A stretch of DNA of 64,000 nt from Chromohalobacter nigrandesensis (GTDB taxonomy: Bacteria; Pseudomonadota; Gammaproteobacteria; Pseudomonadales; Halomonadaceae), in assembly GCF_023061285.1 (NCBI RefSeq), contig NZ_JAKGAM010000001.1:1-64000 (forward strand), given 5' to 3'. Position 1 is the stretch's first letter; every line of letters begins with the position of its first letter. A program made the translations under genes and the position numbers. Positions 45,829-52,917 of this stretch are shown piece after piece. Below the pieces are notes generated by a model. It saw nothing but the letters and a program-made list of their open reading frames with translations, was not told the DNA's origin and searched no databases.

Positions 45829-46284
45829 ATGACTTGGACGTGTGATTCATGCGGGCAGCCCATCTATAACATTCAAGATGGCTGGGTTGAGTGGTTAACA
45901 AGGATGGGACCGAATGGCGAGTCTCTCTATTCTCATTCCATGAGACTGGTTCACCACATGCCATCATCTCCTCAGAGGGGTGGATGCCAGTACGATGGTC
46001 ACCGAACCTACGCTGTTAGCAAAGACTTGAATAGCGATTTAGACTTAGAGTTCTTTGCATCACCTGATGGCCTCACCGACCTTTTACAGAAGCTATCGGA
46101 TAACGAGTTCCATAACCAAGAAGAGCTCATTGAGATGATCAAGCGCCTCCATCTTCCCAACTATGAGGAAGCCCGCCTTTACCTCACTGAAGCGGTTGCC
46201 CAAGGGGTTTTCGAACCCAACAGCAAGCCTGGTTATCCTCATCAAGGACAACTTTTAGCGGTTCGTCGCTGGACAGGTATTTAA
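45829..46284 (+). CDS. Cys-rich cargo protein at the P2 Z/fun position
   Basis: 151-aa protein of unknown family, on the strand opposite to all neighbouring tail genes. A probable zinc-binding N-terminus (CDSCGQPIY ... HSMRLVHHM ... GGCQYDGH) is followed by an acidic, helical C-terminal half. Composition is more AT-rich than the flanking phage genes and it has its own GAGGA site and a terminator, so it is an independent unit (moron). In P2 the Z/fun gene, which excludes phage T5, occupies the same place between tail-fibre assembly (G) and sheath (FI). A phage-defence role is inferred from position only. Confidence 0.7.
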   Translation: MTWTCDSCGQPIYNIQDGWVEWLTRMGPNGESLYSHSMRLVHHMPSSPQRGGCQYDGHRTYAVSKDLNSDLDLEFFASPDGLTDLLQKLSDNEFHNQEELIEMIKRLHLPNYEEARLYLTEAVAQGVFEPNSKPGYPHQGQLLAVRRWTGI

Positions 46285-46299
46285 CCAGCAAACTAATAA

Positions 46300-46326
46300 G
46301 AAGCCCGCCGAAAGGCGGGCTTCCTT
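46300..46326. terminator. Bidirectional terminator between cargo gene and tail-fibre assembly gene
   Basis: AAGCCCGCC/GGCGGGCTT with a GAAA tetraloop, then TCCTTTC. It isolates the cargo gene from the tail genes. Confidence 0.85.
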
Positions 46327-46869
46327 TCACCACTCCACCGCTTCAATCCCTTCCCGATCCTCATCTTCGAGCGCAGCGGCAACGGCGTCCTTCCGTTCCC
46401 ACGAGCGCTTGTAGACCCCTTCGATGTAATCGAGCGCAGCGGTGGTCAGCGCGATCATTTCCTCGGGGTTGAGCATGCGCGTTTTGTTGCTCTTGCCGCG
46501 AAACTCCATGACCGCGTCGGTGACGCCGGCGGCTTTGTTCGACTCGGCTTTGGCGCGTAGCCCCAGGAGATTGATTTGATCCTGCGCGCGTGTCTGGACG
46601 ACGTCAGGCTCGCCGGCGACGTCGTAGTCGAGGCCGGTGGCGAAGGCCTGGTCGCGGGCGGCGTCGATGGCTCGGCGCTTGCGTTTGGCGAGTGTATCGA
46701 GGGACGGCGGCGGGTTGGCGATCTTTCGGGCTTCGTCTCCGTCGATTGGCGTCAGATCGTCTGGCATATTGGCATAATGCACGCCATTTATGGTCTTGGC
46801 GTCGGTGTCCACCTCTTCACTGTCGCCGTAGGCATAAATGCGCCCTACCGGTGTTTTGAAATGCTGCAT
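46327..46869 (-). CDS. Tail fibre assembly protein (gpG-like, DUF4376)
   Basis: 180-aa protein directly after the tail-fibre gene. The C-terminal part (RKRRAIDAARDQAFATGLDYDV ... ALTTAALDYIEGVYKRSWERKDAV, in parts) matches the DUF4376/tail-fibre chaperone type. It probably helps fold or attach the fibre. The first residues (MQHFKTPVGRIYAYGDSE) are phage-specific. Confidence 0.7.
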   Translation of the reverse strand: MQHFKTPVGRIYAYGDSEEVDTDAKTINGVHYANMPDDLTPIDGDEARKIANPPPSLDTLAKRKRRAIDAARDQAFATGLDYDVAGEPDVVQTRAQDQINLLGLRAKAESNKAAGVTDAVMEFRGKSNKTRMLNPEEMIALTTAALDYIEGVYKRSWERKDAVAAALEDEDREGIEAVEW

Positions 46870-46870
46870 A

Positions 46871-48463
46871 TTAATAGGTCTCCACCCAAATAATGTCGTT
46901 TATGGTGCCAAGGTTTGTATCACAGCCATAAGTGCTGCCGTTAGGCACTATGAAGGTTAGGTTGCTCCTCGCGTCACCCGATGCGTCTTGCATTAAGCCC
47001 ACCTCTATACCGTCAACATGAAAAACTGCGGGGTTTTGGTTATTCTTTGTAACAGCAACTAACATCGGTTTACCCGTCGTATTTGTATACGTCGCTCCTT
47101 CGCTGCGGTTGTTAGTCTCGTCGTGGACAGCGGCGAATAGCTGGTCTTTTGTGTAGTAATCGTCAGGGTTGAAATCGGCGCTTGTGAGTATACTATCCCA
47201 ACTTCTCCAAACCCCCTGACTCAGTACCCTAACGTAAACGTTTCTCGTATTAACGTCGAAGGCCATTTGCACACTGTAATCCCCACCACTTCTTGTTATT
47301 ACAGTAGCAACTCCGCCAGACCAGCCCGGAGGGCTATTTAACGCAGTTTCTCGCGCGGTATATGCTCCCGTATCAAGAGCAATATTAAAATCTGATAATT
47401 CAGGTGGATCCTGAGACCCAAGGCCAAACGCACCGACTTCCATAACGTTGCCACTGTTGGTACCGACGGTGCGAGTAGCAGCGCTGCCTAGCCCATCAAG
47501 AACATCATTGATCGCCTCAATCGCCGCATTGAGCCCCGTAATGGCGCTCATAGGGTGCGCGCCTGATGCGTCACGGCCTGCAATGTCGTTATGGTTTTCT
47601 GCCTGGGCAGCGGCTCCCAGACCATTAAGAACTTCATTGATGGAAGTAATTGCAGCATCGAGTCCTGAAATAGCACTCATGGGGTGCGCGTCGGCATTCG
47701 AGCGGCCGGCGATGCCGTTGTGTGTCTCGGCTTTGGCCGCCGCGCCCAGGAGTGCCAACACCGCTTGTACGGTATCGGCATCGCCGAATGCGTTAAGAGG
47801 CGTGTCGAGCGCGATTTTTGACGCGTTATGTGCCTGGGCTTCTTCTTTGTGCTGATCAATCGCGGCTTTCACCCCAGCGAGGTGCGCGGCGCGGTCTGTG
47901 CGGGTGCCTGCCCGCGTCTGTTCGCTGGTGCCGAACTGCATCATTCCCTTGGCGCTGGTCGTGGCGTCGGGGTGGTTGCGGCTTTGGGCGTGCTGGTCGA
48001 TCTCGTCGTCGACGTATTCGCGTGTTGCCAGCACCACGCTGGGGTCGACTTTCAGCGTGACGGCGGCGGTGTCCGAGACCTGCATGACGAAGCGGATTGT
48101 CTGCGTCCTGCCTGAGCCTTCCGACAGAACCGGCTTGTAAGTCTCGGGGTAGTTTCCGTAGGCGATCATATCGCCGTCCGAGTCGAACAGACCGATTTCG
48201 CGAATCGTCCAGCCACCTTCGTCCGGTGGGATCACTTGTTCGACGACGATCCAGTTCGGATTGTCGTCGTCCACGACGCTGGTGTTGATCGGCGCGCGGC
48301 GCACCTGGTTGACCAGCGACGTTCGGTCGCTATCCGGGTCGGGTAGCTCACCATTGCCGTCGCCGATGGCGAGCTCGGCGATGGTGAGGGTTCGGCCGAG
48401 GGCAATGGCATTGGCGATCTTGGCTTCGCCGACGGCGGTCGGCACGGTATAGAACTTCGCCAT
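46871..48463 (-). CDS. Tail fibre protein (gpH-like)
   Basis: 530-aa fibre. Residues 1-150 are the conserved baseplate-binding domain of P2 H (FYTVPTAVGEAKIANAIALGR, PIAELAIGDGNG type). Residues 239-323 contain two 43-residue repeats (LGAAA-x-AE-x-HN-x-IAGR...AHPMSAI-x-GL) and a partial third. A GNVMEVGAFGLG hinge leads to a C-terminal half with clearly lower GC, the likely receptor-binding part, acquired separately. It decides host range in related phages. Confidence 0.88.
   Translation of the reverse strand: MAKFYTVPTAVGEAKIANAIALGRTLTIAELAIGDGNGELPDPDSDRTSLVNQVRRAPINTSVVDDDNPNWIVVEQVIPPDEGGWTIREIGLFDSDGDMIAYGNYPETYKPVLSEGSGRTQTIRFVMQVSDTAAVTLKVDPSVVLATREYVDDEIDQHAQSRNHPDATTSAKGMMQFGTSEQTRAGTRTDRAAHLAGVKAAIDQHKEEAQAHNASKIALDTPLNAFGDADTVQAVLALLGAAAKAETHNGIAGRSNADAHPMSAISGLDAAITSINEVLNGLGAAAQAENHNDIAGRDASGAHPMSAITGLNAAIEAINDVLDGLGSAATRTVGTNSGNVMEVGAFGLGSQDPPELSDFNIALDTGAYTARETALNSPPGWSGGVATVITRSGGDYSVQMAFDVNTRNVYVRVLSQGVWRSWDSILTSADFNPDDYYTKDQLFAAVHDETNNRSEGATYTNTTGKPMLVAVTKNNQNPAVFHVDGIEVGLMQDASGDARSNLTFIVPNGSTYGCDTNLGTINDIIWVETY
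47490..47749 (-). repeat. 43-residue repeats in the tail fibre gene
   Basis: Two 129-nt units encoding LGAAA...NEVLNG and LGAAA...NDVLDG, plus a truncated third (LGSAATRTVG). The composition shift in the gene begins just after them. Confidence 0.8.
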
Positions 48464-48472
48464 GGGCGGCTC

Positions 48473-49093
48473 CTAGGCGGTATTCGGGTAGACGGTGGTG
48501 GTGTCGATGGCGTGAAGTCCGGCGCCGACATGCGCGAGGCCGGTGTTTTCGGTTTGCGAGGCGACGTAGGGATATACGGTGGTGGCGTGCCCATCCTGCG
48601 TGGTCGCGCCGAGATAGAGCGGTCCCCGCGTCTCCCCGAGCAGGTCGAGCCCGGCGATATGCCGCGTGAGTGGCTTGGCGTCTTCAACGAGGCGGGTCAG
48701 CTCGGTGTACATCGCATCGGTGATGCCGGTATCCAGCACGCCGATGCGTAGATCGAACGTGCCGCGCGGACCTTCGGGGTCTTTCTGCCACCATTCGACG
48801 ATCTCGAGTAGATAACCGAGCGGCTCGACGACGCGGCGCAAGGCGCTGATCGTGCCTTTCTTGCGGTGCACATAGAACGAGCTGCGGATCACTTCGCGTT
48901 TGGCGGCCTCGGACCATGACGGGTCCCAGCGGTCTACCGAGAAGGTCCACGCCAGATAAGGCAGTAAGCGTGCCGGGCAGCAGTCGGGATGCCAGAGATC
49001 TCGCAGCGGCACCGGGACGCGCTGGATCTCGGCGAGTGCCTCGGCGGCGGCGCGCTCGAGCGGTGTGCTGTTCGGGGGTAATAGATCACTCAT
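48473..49093 (-). CDS. Tail protein I (gpI), baseplate
   Basis: 206-aa P2 gpI family protein: LLPPNSTPLERAAAEALAEI, LWHPDCCPARLLPYLAWTFSVDRWDP (in parts) and RKKGTISALRRVVEPLGY. Its start overlaps gpJ by 8 nt. The C-terminus adds two YLGAT/YPYV-type repeats (TTVYP twice) not usual in P2. Confidence 0.92.
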   Translation of the reverse strand: MSDLLPPNSTPLERAAAEALAEIQRVPVPLRDLWHPDCCPARLLPYLAWTFSVDRWDPSWSEAAKREVIRSSFYVHRKKGTISALRRVVEPLGYLLEIVEWWQKDPEGPRGTFDLRIGVLDTGITDAMYTELTRLVEDAKPLTRHIAGLDLLGETRGPLYLGATTQDGHATTVYPYVASQTENTGLAHVGAGLHAIDTTTVYPNTA

Positions 49094-49997
49094 CGCTGCC
49101 CCCGATGGTCACGCTGGTGCCGGTGCAGTGCGCGGCCTGGGTGTCGTCGAGCACGACGTCGGCGGTGGGCGCGGCGAGTTCGACACGCTGGACGCCCTCT
49201 ACATGCAGCGCGGCATAAACGGCGCTCAGGCGGATATCGCGCCCGATGCGGCGCTGGGTGCTGACGTAGGCATCCAGGGCGTCGCGTGCGGCGGCGAGGA
49301 TCGGCTCTTGCTCGGGGCCGGGGTAGAGATAGAGCGTGGCGTCGATGCTGTACGGCACGATCTCGGCGGACTGGACGGTAAGCCGGTCGGCGACCGGGCG
49401 CACGTCCTCGGCCGAGAGTTCGGCATAGACGACGTCGAGCAGCTCTTGATCGGCGGTGCCATCGTCCAATCGCGAGAGCACGGTGACCAGGGCGTCACAG
49501 GGTACGGGGCTGATCGCGGTGGCATCGGCGACGCGGCCGTCGGCGCTCAATGCGTGAAATTCATAGGCTTTTGTGGGGCCGGCGACCGATAGCCCTTCCC
49601 ACGCGCGTTGGGCACGCATGCGGAGCTCGGTGTTGCGCTCATACGTCGGCGGTACCGGAGGCGTGGCATCCGGGTCGCCGGGGTCGACCACCAGGCGCTC
49701 GACGTTGTAATTCGCCGCGAGCTGGTCGAGGTCCTCGTCGTTCGAGTAAGCGAGCATCACGGCGCGTGCCGCTTCATTGACGCGCTGCCGCCAGGTCAGC
49801 TCCCGATATGCCGATTCCTCGAGCAGCTTGGCCAGCGGTTCGGATTCGAGTTCGAGCGTGGCTTCGACGTCGGCGCGTTCGTCGCTGCTAACGAGATCCA
49901 GCAATGCGGCTTTGCGCTCGGCGAGGATGTCTTCGTAATCGAGTTCCTCGACGACAACGGGTGATGGGAGCTGGGAGAGATCGATGGGGCCGGCCAT
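49086..49997 (-). CDS. Baseplate assembly protein J (gpJ)
   Basis: 303-aa P2 gpJ family wedge protein: IDLSQLPSPVVVEELDYEDILAERKAALLDL (in parts), ESAYRELTWRQRVNEAARAVMLAYS, ERNTELRMRAQRAWEGLSVAGP. It begins at the gpW stop (TAATG overlap). Confidence 0.93.
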   Translation of the reverse strand: MAGPIDLSQLPSPVVVEELDYEDILAERKAALLDLVSSDERADVEATLELESEPLAKLLEESAYRELTWRQRVNEAARAVMLAYSNDEDLDQLAANYNVERLVVDPGDPDATPPVPPTYERNTELRMRAQRAWEGLSVAGPTKAYEFHALSADGRVADATAISPVPCDALVTVLSRLDDGTADQELLDVVYAELSAEDVRPVADRLTVQSAEIVPYSIDATLYLYPGPEQEPILAAARDALDAYVSTQRRIGRDIRLSAVYAALHVEGVQRVELAAPTADVVLDDTQAAHCTGTSVTIGGSDE

Positions 49998-50347
49998 TAG
50001 GTCACCTCAATGCCGTCGAGGTTGATGGTCTCGCCAGTGGGCCGGTATTCGCCCAACAGCTCGAGGATGACGCGACCGGGTTCGGCGCTTGTGGCGCGCA
50101 CCCGCGTGAGCCGAAAGCGATTCTCCCAGCGGGCCAGCGCCTCGGCTGTCGCGCCGTAGAGCTCCACCAGCGTGGCGTTGTTCATCGGCGCATCGATCAG
50201 CTCAAACAGACGCGAGCCGTAGTCGCGACGCATCACCCTGGTGCCAATTGGCGTGGTCAGGATGTCGCGCAGCGATTGCCGCAGATGGTTGATGCCGGAG
50301 AGGTCGCGCCCGGACTGCGCATTCATACCGTTCATGCGAGCCATCAT
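49997..50347 (-). CDS. Baseplate wedge protein W (gpW, gp25-like)
   Basis: 116-aa gp25-like protein: INHLRQSLRDILTTPIGTRVMRRDYGSRLFELIDAPMN (in parts) is the family signature. Several ATGs near the start are possible (50347, 50344, 50335). Copy 2 of the dispersed repeat lies just upstream. Confidence 0.9.
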   Translation of the reverse strand: MMARMNGMNAQSGRDLSGINHLRQSLRDILTTPIGTRVMRRDYGSRLFELIDAPMNNATLVELYGATAEALARWENRFRLTRVRATSAEPGRVILELLGEYRPTGETINLDGIEVT

Positions 50348-50365
50348 GGGCTAGGCCGCCAGCGC

Positions 50366-50384
50366 GCTCCGCTGGCAGTGGTTC
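50366..50384 (+). repeat. Dispersed phage repeat, copy 2
   Basis: GCTCCGCTGGCAGTGGTTC between the V and W genes. Here the flank makes a perfect stem, GCCAGCG/CGCTGGC with a 5-nt loop (50358-50376). Confidence 0.85.
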
Positions 50385-50391
50385 CGTACCG

Positions 50392-51090
50392 TCAGCTAGG
50401 ATTCGGTCGGCTCGTCTTGCCGCCGCTATCACCGTCATGGTCGTGGTATTTGACGCTGATATCGTCGGCCGTAATGTCGCCGTCGGTGACTCTGACCCCG
50501 CCACTGATCGAGGCGGCAGCACCCGAGCCACCCGAGCCGGTCATGCCACCCTGGTAGGTCAGCGGCCCCTGGATGGTCACCGCCCCGGTAAAGGTGCTTT
50601 GCGGACTATCGACGGTGACGGTCGGCGCTTTCAATGTGGCGTCACCGCCAGCGGTGATATCCAGCGTGGTACCGGTATTCACGGTAATGCTCTTGGCATT
50701 CTCGACGACGATGTCGCCCACGCAGTGGATCTTGATTACGTGGTCCGCGCTGTCATATTGAAAACGTGTGCCGTCTTCAAACTCGATAAGATCGAGGTCA
50801 GGGTTGTCGGAAGGCGATGGCAACGCGCTACTGTAAAGCATGCCGGTAATCACAGCCTGAGCGGGGTCCCCGGAAGGACTGGAAAGCACTACCTGCTGGC
50901 CCTTGCGAAGCGGTCGCCAGCGGCGATAGTTGCGGCCCATTTCCGTCGGCCAGTTAAGCCAAGCCGTGCGGATCTCGCCCACTTTCACCTTTAGTTTTCG
51001 AGCGGCGTGATCGACCTCAAGGATGGTGCCGACCATCAGCAGGTTGTTGAGCCGGCGTTCCAGCTCCTGCAATCGCCAGGCCTGATTCAC
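50392..51090 (-). CDS. Baseplate spike protein V (gpV)
   Basis: 232-aa P2 gpV family tail spike that pierces the outer membrane. An OB-fold N-terminus (VGTILEVDHAARKLKVKVGE) is followed by a beta-helix of repetitive GGDATLKAPTVTV type. The tip shows the HxH iron-binding motif in KYHDHDGD. Start overlaps the preceding stop by 4 nt. Confidence 0.93.
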   Translation of the reverse strand: MNQAWRLQELERRLNNLLMVGTILEVDHAARKLKVKVGEIRTAWLNWPTEMGRNYRRWRPLRKGQQVVLSSPSGDPAQAVITGMLYSSALPSPSDNPDLDLIEFEDGTRFQYDSADHVIKIHCVGDIVVENAKSITVNTGTTLDITAGGDATLKAPTVTVDSPQSTFTGAVTIQGPLTYQGGMTGSGGSGAAASISGGVRVTDGDITADDISVKYHDHDGDSGGKTSRPNPS

Positions 51091-51647
51091 GATCCGCCCT
51101 CCTCTTCATACTGACTGCCATCCTGGCGCGTGTAGAACGCCTCGTGCTCGGGACCGATCAACGGCGAGACGCCGACCCATACCTCGGTGGGCGGGGTGCC
51201 GTCGTCGATCCATTCGTTCTCGCCGATGTGCACGATCTGCGACCAATCGATGCGCCACACCAGGTACTGGTCGAGCTCGGGGCTGAATTCATCCGGCTCA
51301 CATACCGCGACCCGCGCCGGCTCCACCGGCAGGCCCCACTGCTGCTGATGGATGAAATGCGCCAGCGCGGCGACCTGGGCACGAATGGCGCGGCCCTGGT
51401 TCACGCCTCGCCAGCCGAGCACGTACCGCAGCTCGAACTGTGCCTCGAGCGCCAGTTGCCCCGTGCCCGGATCGTCGTCCGGTACCGCTGCCAGCTCGGT
51501 GAGCTCGACCAGCGCCGCCGGCACCTGGATGCGCTGGCGATCGTCCGGATAATCCTCCACGGTTTTGATCGCCGGGAACGCAGCGGTAATGGCATCGAGG
51601 ACGGCCTGATGCAGGCTGTCGAGGGTGATTTGGGTATCCGCGTTCAT
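51087..51647 (-). CDS. Phage neck/tail terminator-like protein
   Basis: 186-aa protein between gpZ-like and V genes. TLDSLHQAVLDAITAAFPAIKTVEDYPDDRQRIQVPAALVEL (in parts) and FELRYVLGW resemble the tail-terminator group (Mu gp37/DUF1834-like). Its place, next to the neck proteins, fits a tail-completion role. Family call is moderate. Overlaps both neighbours by 4 nt. Confidence 0.6.
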   Translation of the reverse strand: MNADTQITLDSLHQAVLDAITAAFPAIKTVEDYPDDRQRIQVPAALVELTELAAVPDDDPGTGQLALEAQFELRYVLGWRGVNQGRAIRAQVAALAHFIHQQQWGLPVEPARVAVCEPDEFSPELDQYLVWRIDWSQIVHIGENEWIDDGTPPTEVWVGVSPLIGPEHEAFYTRQDGSQYEEEGGS

Positions 51648-52219
51648 GAGGCCCTCAGGTAGGCGATGCGCCGCTCGAGATCGTCACGGAAGTGGCGCCA
51701 AAAGATCGCTTCCAACTTCCAGAAGATCTCGTCTTCGACGAACACGTCGGCCTTGTCTTTGATCGGCAGCGTTTCCTGGCGAATGGGCAAACGCCCCTGG
51801 CCCCGGCGTCGCATGATAGTACGGCGCTTCGTGCCACGAGGTTTGGCGACGAACGCGCCGGGGAAGTTGTGATTGCCGGCCGGGCCTGAGTAGCCGGCGC
51901 CACCGCTGGTCTCACTGACGCGGCCTTGGAACTCGGCCACAGCAATATCGTTGAGGCCGTACCACAGTTGAACCGAGGCCATCTTGCGGTAGTCACCGCT
52001 TTTCGAGCCTTTCACGCGAACGCTCTTCAAACGCTTGCGTATCGCCTTAGCGCGGCGTAGACCCAGCTCGCTTTGTAGCCCCTGGCTGGATAGCTTGCGC
52101 AGGGTAGCGGCGGTGCGAGTGAGCGCGCGGTTGTAGGAGGCGTTGACCTCTTTGGGCATGGCGCCCAGCTCCTCGATCACGCGCTGGAGCTCGTCGGCAT
52201 CGACATCAAAATCCAGCAT
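51644..52219 (-). CDS. Minor tail protein Z-like (gpZ)
   Basis: 191-aa basic protein resembling lambda gpZ / prophage minor tail protein Z: N-terminal helices (ELQRVIEELGAMPKEVNASYNRALTRTAATLRK, in parts), VQLWYGLNDIAVAEF, and the GAFVAKP...RRRGQGRLPI block. In lambda it helps fix the tail tip/neck. It overlaps the gpFII-like connector gene by 14 nt. Confidence 0.78.
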   Translation of the reverse strand: MLDFDVDADELQRVIEELGAMPKEVNASYNRALTRTAATLRKLSSQGLQSELGLRRAKAIRKRLKSVRVKGSKSGDYRKMASVQLWYGLNDIAVAEFQGRVSETSGGAGYSGPAGNHNFPGAFVAKPRGTKRRTIMRRRGQGRLPIRQETLPIKDKADVFVEDEIFWKLEAIFWRHFRDDLERRIAYLRAS

Positions 52220-52532
52220 CGGGCTTCACCGCCAGGTCGAGCATGGCCATGCCGGTACCATCGGGTTGCGGTTCCGTCATGACGTCATAGGTAGTGCCAT
52301 CTACGGTGCACGTATCGCCCCGCTTAACGCCCGGCACATCGGACTGCTTGCACCAGACGCGCGGGCGCTCGCTATCCATGCGGTACTCGCCGAGCTGGGC
52401 ATCCAGGTACTGGTCCTCATAGAGGCCGGACAGGGTCAGCACCGTGCCGTCATCGCGCGTGACGGTCACCGGCGTGGCGAATTCGTCCTCGTCGAAAAAG
52501 ACGTCGAGATTTTCCCAGTCCGGCGCGGGCAT
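52206..52532 (-). CDS. Head-tail joining protein (lambda gpFII-like)
   Basis: 108-aa protein: FFDEDEFATPVTVTRDDGTVL, LSGLYEDQYLDAQLGEYRMDSERPRVWC (in parts) and GDTCTVDGTTYDVMTEPQPDGTGMAMLDL match the phage head-tail joining (gpFII) family that completes capsids for tail docking. Start overlaps the previous stop (TAATG). Confidence 0.8.
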   Translation of the reverse strand: MPAPDWENLDVFFDEDEFATPVTVTRDDGTVLTLSGLYEDQYLDAQLGEYRMDSERPRVWCKQSDVPGVKRGDTCTVDGTTYDVMTEPQPDGTGMAMLDLAVKPDAGF

Positions 52533-52843
52533 TACTGGTCGCCCTCTTCCTCAGCCTTTTCGATGGCGGCGACCAGGTCGGCTTTCTGCATGCCATCAAA
52601 GCCCTCGATGTCCAGCGCCTTGGCCTCTTCCTTGAGTTCGGCCACCGTCATGTCCTCCAGGGCTTTTTCGCCATCATCCTCATCGCTGGCATTACCAATC
52701 AGCTTGGCCTTACCACGACGAAGTAGGTTGTCAGCCTCAGCCGCTGGCACGCCGCGCACGATCTTCTTCGGGATGATCATCTTGCCGGCGGCCATGAAGG
52801 CGCTGGTGCACTCAATATCGACGGTCTTGGTCTTCTTGCTCAT
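52532..52843 (-). CDS. Small acidic head protein with HeH/SAP-like C-terminus
   Basis: 103-aa protein. Residues 1-50 form a domain seen in small proteins after phage capsid genes (MIIPKKIVRGVPAAEADNLLRRGKAKLI). The C-terminus LEDMTVAELKEEAKALDIEGFDGMQKADLVAAIEKAEEE (in parts) is a Rho-N/HeH-like helix-extension-helix that may touch nucleic acid or other head proteins. GAGGAAA lies 6 nt before the ATG. Role likely in head completion. Confidence 0.65.
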   Translation of the reverse strand: MSKKTKTVDIECTSAFMAAGKMIIPKKIVRGVPAAEADNLLRRGKAKLIGNASDEDDGEKALEDMTVAELKEEAKALDIEGFDGMQKADLVAAIEKAEEEGDQ

Positions 52844-52917
52844 GGGGCTTTCCTCAATGAATGGCTCATGTCGAGGCGACCCCACAGGGCGTGGGGCCGC
52901 CAGTCACTGGATGCCGA

